Position numbers and translations under genes: made by a program. The notes under the pieces were generated by a model that was not told where the DNA came from, did no database searches, and saw only the letters and a program-made list of their open reading frames with translations. Below, in pieces: positions 54,165 to 64,000 of a stretch of DNA of 64,000 nt. This stretch comes from Tersicoccus solisilvae. GTDB lineage: Bacteria > Actinomycetota > Actinomycetes > Actinomycetales > Micrococcaceae. The first letter of the stretch is position 1; each line of letters begins with the position of its first letter. Where the stretch lies: NCBI RefSeq assembly GCF_014643255.1, contig NZ_BMJI01000004.1, forward strand, positions 1 through 64,000, in the 5' to 3' direction.

Positions 54165-54677
54165 GGGGCAGTACTCCTTCGGTGAAACGGGAAGCCGGCG
54201 TCCGGCACGCGGACGCGGGGCTGGTGGTGCGAGCCGCCGGGCTCACCAGGGGCGGCAGCGGACATCAGCCCACTCTAGCGAGGCGAACGGAGTGCCGGAC
54301 GCGGCCGACAGCGCGTCACCCCCGTGACCCGGATCACCCGTCTGGCCGCGGCGTCCCGCCTTCCCGGCCCGGCAGCGAGGACCCCGCAGGCGCGACCACG
54401 CCGCAGCAGTGCCCGACGACGGCGGCGCCGCAGCCGAGCCCGGATACGACCCGCGGCGACCGGGCCCCACTGCGAGAGCACGAGCAAACTCCACCTCAAC
54501 CGCAGCCGAGCCCGGATACGACCCGCGGCGATCGGGCCCCACTGCGTGAGCACGAGCAACTCCGCCTCAACCGCAGCCGAGCCCGGATACGACCCGCGGC
54601 GATCGGGCCAGCGCAGCAGAGCCCCATCGCCGGGAGCAGCGACCGGGCTCTCCTGCGGGCCGGGGTCGTGCCGACCG
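54165..54677. other. 513-nt non-coding gap between ino1 and an aldo/keto reductase gene
   Basis: Nothing coding is convincing here. The first 130 nt before the ino1 start should hold its promoter, but no -35/-10 pair stands out. The middle holds the tandem repeats at 54431-54608. The rest (54340-54430, 54610-54677) is GC-rich sequence with fragments resembling the repeat unit (for example GCAGCAG). Confidence 0.5.
54431..54608. repeat. tandem 71-72-bp direct repeat, about 2.5 copies
   Basis: Units start at 54431, 54503 and 54574 with CAGCCGAGCCCGGATACGAC. The first two are complete (72 and 71 nt) with a handful of differences, and the third stops being similar after about 35 nt. Each unit can form a hairpin from GCCCGG to CCGGGC or TCGGGC. 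They lie upstream of ino1 and downstream of the aldo/keto reductase gene; both regulatory and simple slippage origins are possible. Confidence 0.85.
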
Positions 54678-55715
54678 TCAGCGGGACATGCCCCAGATGT
54701 TGATGCCGGCGTCCACGGCGTGCCGGTCGATCCGGGTGAGCTCCTCGTCGGTGAAGGCGAGGTCGCCCAGGGCGGCGAGGCTGTCGTGGAGCTGGTCGAC
54801 GCTGGAGGCGCCGATCAGGGCGCTGGTGACGGTGCGCGGGCCCTGCTCGCGCAGCACCCAGGCGATCGCCATCTGGGCGAGGGACTGGCCGCGTTCGGCG
54901 GCCAGGTCGTTCAGCGCCCGTACGTGCTTGATCGTCTCCGGGGTGAGCCAGTCCGGGTTCAGGGATTTGCCGGCGGCGGCCCGGGAGCCGGCGGGGACAC
55001 CGTCGAGGTACTTGTCGGTGAGCATGCCCTGGGCCAGCGGGGAGAAGGCGATGGAGCCGACGCCCTCGTCGCCGAGCACGTCGAGCAGGGCGGGCTCGCC
55101 GTCCTCCACCCAGCGGTTGAGCAGCGAGTAGGAGGGCTGGTGGATGACGAGCGGCGTGCCGAGGTCCTTCAGGATGCGGACGGCCTGCGTCGTCTGCTCG
55201 GCGGTGTAGGAGGAGATGCCGGCGTAGAGGGCCTTGCCGGAGCGGACGGCGGAGTCCAGCGCGCCGAGCGTCTCCTCCATCGGGGTGTCCGGGTCGGGGC
55301 GGTGGCTGTAGAAGATGTCGACGTGGTCCAGGCCCATCCGGGACAGGGAGGCGTCCAGGCTCTGCAGGAGGTACTTGCGGGAGCCCCACTCCCCGTAGGG
55401 ACCGGGCTGCATGCGGTAGCCGGCCTTGGTGGAGATGACCAGCTCCTCGCGGTACGCGGCGAAGTCCTCGGCGAGGATGCGCCCGGCGTTGACCTCCGCG
55501 CTGCCCGCGGGCGGACCGTAGTTGTTGGCCAGGTCGAAGTGCGTGATGCCGGCGTCGAAGGCGGCCCGGAGGATGTCCCGCTGGGTCTGCAGCGGATTGT
55601 CGTCACCGAAGTTGTGCCACAGCCCGAGGCTGATCGCGGGCAGCTTCAGGCCGGAGCGGCCGAGCCGCCGGTAGGGCATCGTGTCGTAGCGGTTCTCGGA
55701 AGCGGAGTACACCAT
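54678..55715 (-). CDS. aldo/keto reductase (YghZ/Gpr-like)
   Basis: A 345-residue NADPH-dependent aldo/keto reductase of the AKR14-like group. LGLWHNFGDDNP and DLANNYGPPAGSAEVNAG hold the catalytic Asp and Tyr, and LVISTKAGYRMQPGPYGEWGSRKYLLQSLDASL the Lys. FYSHRPDPDTPMEETLGAL and GASSVDQLHDSL are the His and cofactor blocks. E. coli YghZ, which detoxifies methylglyoxal, is the same size. ATG 55715 gives that length; an extension to 55772 is less likely. Confidence 0.88.
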   Translation of the reverse strand: MVYSASENRYDTMPYRRLGRSGLKLPAISLGLWHNFGDDNPLQTQRDILRAAFDAGITHFDLANNYGPPAGSAEVNAGRILAEDFAAYREELVISTKAGYRMQPGPYGEWGSRKYLLQSLDASLSRMGLDHVDIFYSHRPDPDTPMEETLGALDSAVRSGKALYAGISSYTAEQTTQAVRILKDLGTPLVIHQPSYSLLNRWVEDGEPALLDVLGDEGVGSIAFSPLAQGMLTDKYLDGVPAGSRAAAGKSLNPDWLTPETIKHVRALNDLAAERGQSLAQMAIAWVLREQGPRTVTSALIGASSVDQLHDSLAALGDLAFTDEELTRIDRHAVDAGINIWGMSR

Positions 55716-55800
55716 GGCCTCATCGTGCCACGGGCTCCGACGGTACGTGCCGGCCACAGCGACCGTTGCCACGCTGTGCGGAAGGTGCGCCGGGTTCCGC

Positions 55801-55870
55801 CGGCACCGTCACGGCCGTCGGCACCGTCACGGCCGTCCGCGACGCCGACCGCCGGCACCGTCACGGCCGC
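55801..55870. repeat. 18-bp tandem repeat CGGCACCGTCACGGCCGT
   Basis: Two exact adjacent copies (55801-55818, 55819-55836) and a third with one change (55853-55870) after a 16-nt gap. They lie in the 247-nt gap between the aldo/keto reductase start and the treZ end. GACGCC motifs around them are part of the same low-complexity tract. No function is evident. Confidence 0.8.
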
Positions 55871-55962
55871 CGGCGACGCCGAGTGTGCGGGCGACGCAGG
55901 CAAACCGGCGGTTTGCGCGCGTCAACCGCACAGTCGGGACCGAAGACGGCTCGAGGAGAGCC

Positions 55963-57747
55963 TCAGACGCTCGCGCGCAGCACCAGGGCCGACGATGCCG
56001 GCATCCGGGCGGAGCCGTCGGACGGCCGGGACGGCGACTCGACCGTCGAGAGCAGCACCTCGTCGACGCTGCCCACCGGCACCGCCCGAGGCGAATCGGA
56101 CAGGTTCACCGCGACGACCACGTCGCCCGCGCCGGCGAGACCGGCTCGTCGCAGCACGATCCACCGCTCCTCCTCGGAGAAGTCGACGGCGATCGAGCGG
56201 AAGTCCGGCTGCGTGAGCTCCGGCGTCGAGTGCCGCAGGGCGATCAGCGACCGGTACAGCCCCAGCAGCCGCGCGTGCTCACCCGAACCCACCTCGGACC
56301 AGTCCAGCTTCGAGTTCGTGAACGTGCTCGGGTCCTGGGGGTCGGGCACGGTGGACTCGTCCCAGCCCATCTTCCCGAACTCGCCGATCCGGCCCGTCGA
56401 GACGGCCTCGCCGAGCTCCTTCTCCGGGTGGGCGGTGAAGAACTGCCACGGCGTGGACGCGCCCCACTCCTCCCCCATGAACAGCATCGGCGTGAACGGC
56501 GCCGTCAGGTTGAGCACGGCCGCGACGGCGAGCCGGTCGTACGGCAGGGTCGCCGAGAGCCGGTCCCCGGCCGCCCGGTTGCCCACCTGGTCGTGGTTCT
56601 GGATGCAGGTGACCAGCCGCCAGGTCGGCGTCGTGAACGGGTCGATCGGCCGCCCGTGGTGGCGGCCCCGGAACGTCGAGAGGGTCCCGTCGTGGAAGAA
56701 GCCCCCGCGCAGCACCTTGGCCAGGGCCGAAAGCGGCGCGAAGTCCGCGTAGTAGCCGACGGTCTCCCCCGTGACCGCGGTGTGCACGGCATGGTGGAAG
56801 TCGTCGCTCCACTGGCCGGCGCAGCCGAGGCCGTTGGCCGCACGCGGGGTGATCATCCGCGGGTCGTTCAGGTCGGACTCGGCGACGGCGAACAGCGGCC
56901 GCCCGGTCGCGGCGCCGATCTCGTCGACCACCCGGGTGATGTCCTCGAGCAGGTGCACCGCCCGCCGGTCCTCGAGGGCGTGCACGGCGTCGAGCCGGAG
57001 CCCGTCCACGTGGTAGTCCCCCAGCCACATGGCCACGTTGTCGAGGATGTAGGCCCGCACCTCGTCGGAGCTCTCCCCGTCGAGGTTGATGGAGTCGCCC
57101 CACGGGTTCACGGCGGAGGAGTGCAGGTAGGGTCCGAACCGCCCGAGGTAGTTCCCGGACGGGCCAAGGTGGTTGTAGACGACGTCCTGCACGACGGCGA
57201 GGCCGCGGGCGTGGGCGGCGTCGACGAAGCGCTGGTAGGCCGCCGGCCCGCCGTAGCTCTCCGCGACGGTGAACCAGGCGACGCCGTCGTAGCCCCAGTT
57301 GTGCTCGCCGTTGAAGCCGTTGACCGGCAGCAACTCGACGGCGTCGACGCCGAGCTCGACGAGGTGGTCGAGCCGTCCGATCGCCGCGTCGAGCGTGCCC
57401 TCGGGCGTGAAGGTGCCCAGGTGCAGCTCGTAGAGCACGGACCCGGCCAGCTGCCGCCCCGTCCACGTGGCGTCGGTCCAGGCGAACGACGACGGGTCCA
57501 CGGTGCGGGAGAGCCCGTGCACCCCGTCGGGCTGGCGGCGCGAGCGCGGGTCGGGCAGCACCGTCGTGTCGTCGTCGAGCAGATAGCCGTAGTCGACCTC
57601 GCCGGTCGGGGCGCTCGCCTCGTCGACGGTCCACCAGCCCGGACCCGCGCCGGCGGAAGCGCGCCGCATCGGCAGGTCGCGACCGTCCGCGCGCAGCGTC
57701 ACCCGCTCGGCGGCGGGTGCCCAGAGATCGAATCGGTTCCGGCTCAT
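55963..57747 (-). CDS. treZ: malto-oligosyltrehalose trehalohydrolase
   Basis: A 594-residue GH13 enzyme that releases trehalose from maltooligosyl-trehalose. An N-terminal E-set-like domain ([17 protein letters not shown]) precedes the barrel. [12 protein letters not shown] holds the Asp nucleophile, [11 protein letters not shown] the acid/base Glu, and [12 protein letters not shown] the third Asp. FMGEEWGAS and PDPQDPSTF are typical of TreZ. It overlaps the treY stop by ATGA and is the last gene of the treX-treY-treZ operon. Confidence 0.93.
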   Translation of the reverse strand: MSRNRFDLWAPAAERVTLRADGRDLPMRRASAGAGPGWWTVDEASAPTGEVDYGYLLDDDTTVLPDPRSRRQPDGVHGLSRTVDPSSFAWTDATWTGRQLAGSVLYELHLGTFTPEGTLDAAIGRLDHLVELGVDAVELLPVNGFNGEHNWGYDGVAWFTVAESYGGPAAYQRFVDAAHARGLAVVQDVVYNHLGPSGNYLGRFGPYLHSSAVNPWGDSINLDGESSDEVRAYILDNVAMWLGDYHVDGLRLDAVHALEDRRAVHLLEDITRVVDEIGAATGRPLFAVAESDLNDPRMITPRAANGLGCAGQWSDDFHHAVHTAVTGETVGYYADFAPLSALAKVLRGGFFHDGTLSTFRGRHHGRPIDPFTTPTWRLVTCIQNHDQVGNRAAGDRLSATLPYDRLAVAAVLNLTAPFTPMLFMGEEWGASTPWQFFTAHPEKELGEAVSTGRIGEFGKMGWDESTVPDPQDPSTFTNSKLDWSEVGSGEHARLLGLYRSLIALRHSTPELTQPDFRSIAVDFSEEERWIVLRRAGLAGAGDVVVAVNLSDSPRAVPVGSVDEVLLSTVESPSRPSDGSARMPASSALVLRASV

Positions 57748-60053
57748 GCGGGGTCTCCTCCGGTGGGCAGCAGCAGGGCGACGCCCAGGTCGCCGAGGAT
57801 GTCGGCGGCACGCACCCGACCGGCGGGCACGGCCCGCCCGGTCAACGCGTCCGCGGTGGGAGCGGCGAGGGAGATCGTCGTCTCCCCGAGACCGCCGCGG
57901 GCGGCCAGCCCGACGGGCAGGCGGGTGGCGACGGTGACGGCACCGGGCGCCTCCCCGCCACGGTCGAACGCGATCACGTGCGCGGCCGCCGGCCCGCTGA
58001 CGGTGACCGGCCGGTACGCGGTGAACAGCTCGGGCCGGTCGCGCCGGGCGTGCAGCGCGGCCCGGACGACGTGCAGCTTCGCGACCCCCACCGGCCCGAT
58101 CTCGGGCTGCGGGTCGAACTCGAGCTCGGCCAGGGCCGTCGCCCGCGAGGCGTAGTCCACCGGCCGCCGGTTGTCCGGATCGACCAGGGAGAAGTCCCAG
58201 AACTCGGTGCCCTGATAGACATCGGGAACGCCGGGCATGGTCAGCTGGATCAGCTTCGCCGCCAGGGAGTTGCGGTACCCCGGTCCCTCGATCAGCCCGA
58301 CGAGGTCCTCGATCACCCGGGTCACCTCGCGGCGGTCGTGGGCGGCGTCGACGGCGGCCGTCAGGGCGGCCTCGAACGCCTCGTTCTGGTCCGTCCAGGT
58401 GGTGCTGGTGCCGGCCTCTCGGGCAGCCTTGAGCACGTAGTCCTTGAGCCGTTCGCGACTGATGGGCCAGGCGCCCACCGCGGCCTGCCAGACGAGGTTG
58501 GCGATCGGGGCGTCAGGGATCGGGGCCAGCTCCTGCAGCCGCGCGAACGTGCGCGCCCAGCGGTCCGGGAGCTCGGAGAGCACGGAGATCCGGGCCCGCG
58601 TGTCCTCGCTGCGCTTGGTGTCGTGGGTGGTCAGGGCGCTCATCGCGTCCGGCCACGCGGAGGCCCGCTCGGCCATCTTCTGGTGGAACGCATCGATGCC
58701 GATGCTGAACACGGACGGGTCCGCCCCGACCTCGGTCAGCGACGTCAGACGCGTGTACCGGTAGAACGCCGTGTCCTCGACGCCCTTGGCCATCACCATG
58801 CCGGACGTCTGCTGGAACCGCTGCGCCACCGGCCGGGTCTCGTCCTGCAGGACGCCGACCAGGACGTCGACGGCGGCGGCGAGGTCCGGCCGGTGGTCCA
58901 CGGCCAGGTGCGCCGCCTCGTGCAGGTGGGCGGCCCCGTCCTCGGGCAGGTAGCTGCGGTACACGGGGAAGCACGCGAGCAGCTCCGCCAGGGCGTCCTG
59001 CGCGGTGGCCTCGTCCAGCCCGATGTCCCCGGGCAGCTCGCGCACCAGGCGCCGGGTCTCGGCCAGCAGTGTCCCGTCGGCGAAGTCCCGCTTCGTGCCG
59101 TGGATCAGCTGCGCCCAGTCGACGCCGCCGGTGACGGCGTCGAGCCCGGCCTCCCCGGCCGGGTCGGTGAACAGCCGGTCGACGTCGGCGAGCGCGTCGT
59201 ACCCGGTGGTGCCCGCGGTCGCCCAGCCGGACGGCAACCGCTCGCCCGGTTCGAGGATCTTCTCCACCAGCACGTACACCCCGCCGGTCGCGTCGGCCAG
59301 GGCGTCGAGGTAGCCGGCGGGGTCGCGGAGCCCGTCCGGGTGGTCGATCCGCAGCCCGTCGACCAGGCCATCGGTCACCCAGCGGCGGATCTCGGTGTGC
59401 GAGGCGTCGAACACCTCGGCGTCCTCGACCCGCACGCCGGCCAGCGTCGCGATGGAGAAGAAGCGCCGGTAGTTCAGTTCCGCGTCGCCGCGCCGCCAGT
59501 CGGCCAGCTCGTAGTGCTGCCGGGTGTGGACCGTGGCCGCGTCCGCCCCGTCGTCGGCGGTGCCGGCGGCCACGGGGAACCGGTGGTCGTAGTAGGCCAG
59601 CTGACCGTCGACCAGCTGGAGCTGCTCGACGTCCGCGGCGGACCCGAGCACGGGCAGCAGCAGGCGCCCGTCGTTGGCGTCCCAGTCGATGTCGAAGGCG
59701 CGTGCGTACGGGGACGCCGGTCCCTCGGCGAGCACCGACCACCACCAGGGGTTGTCGGCCGGGGTGGCCACCCCCTGGTGGTTGGGCACGATGTCGACGA
59801 GGACGCCCATGCCGGCGTCGTGGGCGGCGGTGGCGAGCGCCTCGAGGGCAGCGGCACCGCCCCGGGACTCGTCCACGATGGTCGGGTCCGTCACGTCGTA
59901 CCCGTGCGTGGACCCCTTCTCCGCGGTCAGGATCGGGGACAGGTAGATCCAGTCCACGCCGAGCTGCGTCAGGTAGCGCAGCTGCGCGGTCGCGTCGGTG
60001 AGGGTGAACCCCTCGTGGATCTGCAGGCGGTAGGTCGAGCGTGGAGTTCTCAT
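57744..60053 (-). CDS. treY: malto-oligosyltrehalose synthase
   Basis: A 769-residue GH13 enzyme that isomerises the reducing end of maltodextrins into a trehalose unit. [16 protein letters not shown] at the start, [25 protein letters not shown] with the Asp nucleophile, [12 protein letters not shown] with the Glu, and the long C-terminal [23 protein letters not shown] are TreY-specific. ATG 60053 begins MRTPRSTYR, as in relatives. The three genes make trehalose from glycogen for osmotic or desiccation protection. Confidence 0.94.
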   Translation of the reverse strand: MRTPRSTYRLQIHEGFTLTDATAQLRYLTQLGVDWIYLSPILTAEKGSTHGYDVTDPTIVDESRGGAAALEALATAAHDAGMGVLVDIVPNHQGVATPADNPWWWSVLAEGPASPYARAFDIDWDANDGRLLLPVLGSAADVEQLQLVDGQLAYYDHRFPVAAGTADDGADAATVHTRQHYELADWRRGDAELNYRRFFSIATLAGVRVEDAEVFDASHTEIRRWVTDGLVDGLRIDHPDGLRDPAGYLDALADATGGVYVLVEKILEPGERLPSGWATAGTTGYDALADVDRLFTDPAGEAGLDAVTGGVDWAQLIHGTKRDFADGTLLAETRRLVRELPGDIGLDEATAQDALAELLACFPVYRSYLPEDGAAHLHEAAHLAVDHRPDLAAAVDVLVGVLQDETRPVAQRFQQTSGMVMAKGVEDTAFYRYTRLTSLTEVGADPSVFSIGIDAFHQKMAERASAWPDAMSALTTHDTKRSEDTRARISVLSELPDRWARTFARLQELAPIPDAPIANLVWQAAVGAWPISRERLKDYVLKAAREAGTSTTWTDQNEAFEAALTAAVDAAHDRREVTRVIEDLVGLIEGPGYRNSLAAKLIQLTMPGVPDVYQGTEFWDFSLVDPDNRRPVDYASRATALAELEFDPQPEIGPVGVAKLHVVRAALHARRDRPELFTAYRPVTVSGPAAAHVIAFDRGGEAPGAVTVATRLPVGLAARGGLGETTISLAAPTADALTGRAVPAGRVRAADILGDLGVALLLPTGGDPA

Positions 60054-60123
60054 GGCCTCACGAGGGTCGGGGCAGGGGTCGCTGGGTCGGGTCGGTCCGC
60101 CCGCGGGCGGACCGACCCGCACG

Positions 60124-62307
60124 TCAGGAGTCGGTCTCGGTCACGCTCTGCGTGAGCACCGCCAGGGACGCGGCGACGGAGTGGTCCGGCTCGACCTCGG
60201 GCTCGGTGAAGGCGCGCAGCACGACCATCGACCGTTCGGCGACGACGCACTCCTCCCCGGCCTCGTGGACGATGTCCTCCTCGGCGGACCCGGCGGTGTC
60301 GATGACCTCCGCCCACTTCTCCCCCAGGTCGGCCGGCGGCAACTTGAAGGTCACCGGCTCCGGACTGGAGTTGAAGTAGAGCAGGAAGTTGTCGTCCGTG
60401 ATCTCCCGGCCCATGCTGTCGACGCCCTGGATGCCGTCGCCGTTCAGCCACATGCCGAACGAGCGGCTCAGTGCGTTGTCCCAGTCGGAGGGCACCATTC
60501 GGGTGCCGTCGCTGTTCAGCCAGGCGATGTCCGGCAGGGAGGTCCGGGACCCCGGCTCCACCGGCCGACCGTCGAAGAAGTACCGCCGGCGGAAGGTCGG
60601 GTGATCCGCGCGCAACCGGTTCACCGCGGCCGTGAACTCGACCAGCGGCAGATCCGCCTTGTCCCAGTGCACCCAGGTCAGCTCGGAGTCCTGGCAGTAC
60701 GTGTTGTTGTTGCCCTGCTGGGTGCGGCCGAGCTCGTCGCCGTGCAGGATCATGGGCACGCCCTGCGAGAGCAGCAGGGTGGCGATGAAGTTGCGCTGCT
60801 GGCGGGCGCGCAGGGCGAGCACGTTCTCGTCGTCGGTCTCGCCCTCGATGCCCGAGTTCCAGGACCGGTTGTGCGACTCCCCGTCGTTGTTGTCCTCGCC
60901 GTTGGCCTCGTTGTGCTTCTCGTTGTAGGAGACGAGGTCACGCAGCGTGAAGCCGTCGTGGGCGGTGACGAAGTTGATCGACGCCACCGGCCGGCGGGCG
61001 GACCGCTCGTACAGGTCCGCGGAGCCGGTCAGCCGGGAGGCGAACTCGCCCAGCGTGGAGGGCTCGCCCCGCCAGAAGTCGCGCACGGTGTCCCGGTACT
61101 TGCCGTTCCACTCGGTCCACTGCGGCGGGAAGTTGCCCACCTGGTAGCCGCCGGGCCCGATGTCCCAGGGCTCGGCGATCAGCTTGACCTGGGACACCAC
61201 CGGGTCCTGCTGGATCAGTTCGAAGAAGGTCGAGAGCTTGTCGACGTCGTAGAACTCGCGGGCCAGGGTGGAGGCGAGGTCGAACCGGAAGCCGTCGACG
61301 TGCATCTCGGTGACCCAGTACCGCAGCGAGTCCATCAGCAGCTGCAGCGAGTGCGGGTGCCGCACGTTCAGCGAGTTGCCCGTGCCCGTGTAGTCCATGT
61401 AGTACCGCTTGTCGTCGTCCACGAGACGGTAGTACGCGGCGTTGTCGATGCCCTTGAAGGACAGCACGGGACCCATGTGGTTGCCCTCGGCCGTGTGGTT
61501 GTAGACGACGTCGAGGATCACCTCGATGCCCGCCCGGTGCAGCGAGCGGACCATCGCCTTGAACTCCTGCACCTGGGCGCCCAGGTCACCGGTGGAGCAG
61601 TAGGTGTTCTGCGGGGCGAAGAAGCCGATGGTGTTGTAGCCCCAGTAGTTCGACAGGCCCTTCTCCAGCAGCGTGGAGTCGTTGACGAACTGGTGCACGG
61701 GCATCAGCTCGATCGCGGTGACGCCCAGCTTCTGCAGGTGGGCGATGACCGACGGGTGGGCGACGCCGGCATAGGTGCCGCGCTGGTCCTGCGGCACGTC
61801 GGGGTGCAGCTCCGTCAGTCCCTTGACGTGCGCCTCGTAGATGACCGACTTGGGGTACGGGATCCGCGGGAGCCGGTCCCCGTCCCAGTCGAAGAAGGGG
61901 TTGATCACGACGCCGTGCATCATGTGCGCGCCGGAGTCGTCGTCGTTCACCGAGTCGGGATCACCGAAGTGGTAGGGGAACAGCGACTCGTCCCAGTCGA
62001 TCTCCCCGGCGACGGCCTTCGCGTACGGGTCCAGCAGCAGCTTGTTGGGGTTGCAGCGCAGCCCCTGGGCCGGGTCGTTCGGCCCCTCGATGCGGTAGCC
62101 GTAGCGCTGACCGGGCTGGATGTGAGGCAGGTAGCAGTGCCAGACGTAGCCGTCGACCTCCTGCAGCTCGACGCGCTCCTCGGTCCCATCGGCATCGATC
62201 AGACACAGGACCACCTTCTCGGCGACCTCACTGAACAGCGCGAAGTTCGTGCCCGTGCCGTCGTAGGTGGCACCCAGCGGATAGGGGTTCCCGGGCCAGA
62301 CTTCCAT
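60124..62307 (-). CDS. glgX: glycogen debranching enzyme (TreX/GlgX)
   Basis: A 727-residue isoamylase-type GH13 debrancher. An N-terminal CBM48 (NPYPLGATYDGTGTNFALFSE) precedes the barrel. HVDGFRFDLASTL holds the Asp nucleophile, KLIAEPWDIGPGGYQVG the Glu, and NFVTAHDGFTLRDLVSYNEKHN the third acid. It trims alpha-1,6 branches to give TreY its substrate. ATG 62307 has GGAG 7 nt upstream; 62331 is an alternative. First gene of the trehalose operon, about 70 nt before treY. Confidence 0.93.
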   Translation of the reverse strand: MEVWPGNPYPLGATYDGTGTNFALFSEVAEKVVLCLIDADGTEERVELQEVDGYVWHCYLPHIQPGQRYGYRIEGPNDPAQGLRCNPNKLLLDPYAKAVAGEIDWDESLFPYHFGDPDSVNDDDSGAHMMHGVVINPFFDWDGDRLPRIPYPKSVIYEAHVKGLTELHPDVPQDQRGTYAGVAHPSVIAHLQKLGVTAIELMPVHQFVNDSTLLEKGLSNYWGYNTIGFFAPQNTYCSTGDLGAQVQEFKAMVRSLHRAGIEVILDVVYNHTAEGNHMGPVLSFKGIDNAAYYRLVDDDKRYYMDYTGTGNSLNVRHPHSLQLLMDSLRYWVTEMHVDGFRFDLASTLAREFYDVDKLSTFFELIQQDPVVSQVKLIAEPWDIGPGGYQVGNFPPQWTEWNGKYRDTVRDFWRGEPSTLGEFASRLTGSADLYERSARRPVASINFVTAHDGFTLRDLVSYNEKHNEANGEDNNDGESHNRSWNSGIEGETDDENVLALRARQQRNFIATLLLSQGVPMILHGDELGRTQQGNNNTYCQDSELTWVHWDKADLPLVEFTAAVNRLRADHPTFRRRYFFDGRPVEPGSRTSLPDIAWLNSDGTRMVPSDWDNALSRSFGMWLNGDGIQGVDSMGREITDDNFLLYFNSSPEPVTFKLPPADLGEKWAEVIDTAGSAEEDIVHEAGEECVVAERSMVVLRAFTEPEVEPDHSVAASLAVLTQSVTETDS

Positions 62308-62386
62308 GCACACTCCAGTCTCGACAGACATGATCGAAAGACAACGCTACCCGGTCGCGGGCCCGGAGCGGGCATGGCTCTGGTCA

Positions 62387-62411
62387 CATGATCAGCAGGC
62401 TGTCGATCATG
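62387..62411. promoter_or_regulatory. inverted repeat upstream of glgX
   Basis: CATGATC (62387-62393) and GATCATG (62405-62411) are perfect 7-bp arms with an 11-nt spacer, in the 147-nt gap between glgX and the nnr gene. The position upstream of the trehalose operon would suit an operator. The regulator is unknown. Confidence 0.35.
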
Positions 62412-62454
62412 GCGAATTCGCGCAGGTCACGCCGACGCGCGCGACCGGCGGGGT

Positions 62455-64000
62455 TCAGCCGGCCAGGACGTCACGCACCGCGGCCGCCAGCGCGTCGATG
62501 ACGGCGGTCGCGTGGATCGGACCGCCGGCGCCGGTGCCCTCCGGGTCGCGCGCTGCCGTGCGACCGGCCCGGCCGTGGAGCGACGCGGCGACGGCCGCGG
62601 CAGCGGCCCACCGAACGTCCCCGCCCAGTCCCCGGTCGTCGAACGCGCGCGGGTGCTCGGCGACGCCGGCGAGGACGGCGCCGAGGATGCCGGCCAGGAC
62701 GTCGCCGCTGCCGGCGGTGGACAGCCACGGGGTGGCGTCGGCCTGGCTGAAGGCGGTGCCGTCCGGCCCGGCCACGAGGGTCGTGGCGCCTTTGAGAAGC
62801 ACCGTGCACCCCGTGATCCGGGCGGCCAGGCGGGCGTGGTGCAGGGGCCGCGCCTCGACGTCGGACCGCTCCACCGCAGCGCCATCGGCGGCGTGCCGGT
62901 CGGACAGCAGCCGCGCGAGTTCGCCGGCGTGCGGGGTGAGCACCAGGTGCGCGGCCCCCTGCTCGGGCAGCACGCTCATGCCGCCGGCGTCCACGACGGC
63001 GGGGGTGCCGGTCCGGACGGCCGCCGCGAGGGCGGTCCGCACCCGGTCCAGCTGGGCCTCGTCGTCGTTGGTGCCGGGCCCGACGAGCCAGGCCTGCACG
63101 TGCACGTCACCGGGCTGCTGCGCGCTGCAGACCGCGTCCGGGGTGCGCGCGTTGATGAGGCCTCCCACGGCCTCCGGCCCGAGGTAGCGGACCATGCCGA
63201 CGCCCGCGGCCGCCGCGGCGGCGGTGGTGAGCAGGGCCGCGCCCGGGTACTGCGCCGACCCGGCGACGACGCCGAGCACGCCGCGGCTGTACTTCTGGGC
63301 GCTGCGGGCGGGCGTGGGCCACAGGGCCCGCAGCTCCGCCGTCTGCAGGCGGCGCAGGTCCGGGTCCGGCAGGTCCGCCTCGATGCCGAGGGGGACGACG
63401 GTCAGAGTGCCCCGCGCGGCCTCCCCGGCCCCGGCCAGATGCCCGACCTTCGCGCCGCCGAACGTGGCGGTCGCGTCGGCGGTGACGTGCTCGCCCGGAG
63501 CCTCCCCGGTGTCCGCGTCGATGCCGGAGGCGATGTCGCAGGCCAGGACGGTGACGACGCCGGTCCGGCGGAGGTCCTCGAGGTGGGCGGCGAGGCCGGC
63601 CGCGGGCTCTCGCAGGCCGCCCGAGGCGCCGGTGCCGAGGATGCCGTCGATGACGACGTCGGCGTCGGCGAGCAGCCGGCGTGCGGCGTCGGTGGACGCG
63701 TCGTCGTCGGCGAGGCGCACGACGTCGCCGCCCGCGGCGTGCACGTCGGCCAGCCCGGGCTCGTGGGCGCGGTCGGCGACGAGGATGGCGGCGGGTCTCA
63801 GACCCCGGCGGGCCAGCAGGGCGGCCGCCCAGAGGGCGTCGCCGCCGTTGTTGCCGGAACCGGCCAGGGCCACCACCCGGGCGCCGTAGCGGGGGCGCCG
63901 TCGGGCGTCGAGCAGGGCCAGTGCCGCGCCGGCCAGGCCGTGCGCGGCCCGGCGCATCAGCGCGTCCCCCGCCCCGGCGTCGAGACGCGGTGCCTCCGCG
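62455..64000 (-). CDS. nnr: bifunctional NAD(P)HX epimerase/dehydratase, 5' end outside window
   Basis: At least 514 residues; the frame stays open to the right edge, with AEAPRLDAGAGDALMRRAAHGLA at the visible start, so only a short N-terminus is missing. The NnrE epimerase domain shows VVALAGSGNNGGDALWAAALLA. The C-terminal NnrD dehydratase domain shows SGDVLAGILGAVLAG and an ATP/ADP-binding core (GVVAGSAQYPGAALLTTAAA). It repairs damaged NAD(P)H hydrates. In many actinobacteria nnr stands next to alr, which lies 16 kb away here. Confidence 0.93.
   Translation of the reverse strand, partial: AEAPRLDAGAGDALMRRAAHGLAGAALALLDARRRPRYGARVVALAGSGNNGGDALWAAALLARRGLRPAAILVADRAHEPGLADVHAAGGDVVRLADDDASTDAARRLLADADVVIDGILGTGASGGLREPAAGLAAHLEDLRRTGVVTVLACDIASGIDADTGEAPGEHVTADATATFGGAKVGHLAGAGEAARGTLTVVPLGIEADLPDPDLRRLQTAELRALWPTPARSAQKYSRGVLGVVAGSAQYPGAALLTTAAAAAAGVGMVRYLGPEAVGGLINARTPDAVCSAQQPGDVHVQAWLVGPGTNDDEAQLDRVRTALAAAVRTGTPAVVDAGGMSVLPEQGAAHLVLTPHAGELARLLSDRHAADGAAVERSDVEARPLHHARLAARITGCTVLLKGATTLVAGPDGTAFSQADATPWLSTAGSGDVLAGILGAVLAGVAEHPRAFDDRGLGGDVRWAAAAAVAASLHGRAGRTAARDPEGTGAGGPIHATAVIDALAAAVRDVLAG

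Noticed and set aside
54431-54608. CRISPR-like array
   Set aside because: Units are contiguous 71-72-bp tandem repeats, not short repeats separated by unique spacers, and no cas gene is present.

Overview
The window is very GC-rich DNA with dense gene packing, GTG starts and many 4-nt GTGA/ATGA stop-start overlaps. Several genes look leaderless, with a TAnnnT box about 6 nt before the start codon. Gene content points to an actinobacterium, most likely of the order Micrococcales: MshA and Ino1 for mycothiol, a SepX/GlpR-like divisome membrane protein, GuaB3, a helicase with an MTES_1575-type nuclease end, two CIRCE elements before groES, and the TreX-TreY-TreZ trehalose route. The genus cannot be fixed from this sequence. 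There is no rRNA, no CRISPR array and no recognisable transposase; one tRNA (Ala, CGC) is present.

Layout. 0.3-4.2 kb: a four-gene aromatic-catabolism operon (CHA aldolase, 4-oxalomesaconate tautomerase, a type I extradiol dioxygenase, 4-oxalomesaconate hydratase). 4.2-5.6 kb: a TolB-like gene flanked by two inverted copies of a 73-bp hairpin element, then the 3' stump of a DHA2 drug exporter. 5.6-7.4 kb: azoreductase/HxlR pair and a membrane protein. 7.5-11.3 kb: tRNA-Ala, sepX/glpR, rimJ, galU, fthC, fmdB. 11.4-13.7 kb: VOC/MarR pair, CpaB-like protein, small conserved protein. 13.6-26.2 kb: minus-strand housekeeping run (giant helicase, guaA, DUF3817, SURF1, EIIA, glpD, guaB3, guaB). 26.4-29.5 kb: acyltransferase and an ArsR/SRPBCC pair. 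29.6-33.8 kb: AraC regulator and an unassigned catabolic operon. 33.9-36.1 kb: groESL under CIRCE. 36.1-41.3 kb: methyltransferase, YbdK-type ligase, TetR/MFS pair, GNAT. 41.3-46.0 kb: alr-tsaE-TPR-tsaB-rimI-tsaD. 46.0-46.1 kb: third hairpin element. 46.1-51.8 kb: PfkB kinase, GH4 glycosidase and a CUT1 sugar transporter. 51.9-55.7 kb: mshA, ino1, repeats, aldo/keto reductase. 56-62.3 kb: treX/glgX, treY, treZ. 62.5 kb to the edge: bifunctional NAD(P)HX repair enzyme, cut off by the window.

The most unusual features are (1) the family of three 72-73-bp long-stem hairpins, with a constant stem, a partly constant loop and a compensatory base-pair change, two of which bracket one gene next to a truncated gene; and (2) an oxalomesaconate-pathway operon that lacks the usual LigB-type dioxygenase, LigC and LigI and instead carries a VOC-family extradiol dioxygenase, which suggests gallate-type cleavage by a non-canonical enzyme.
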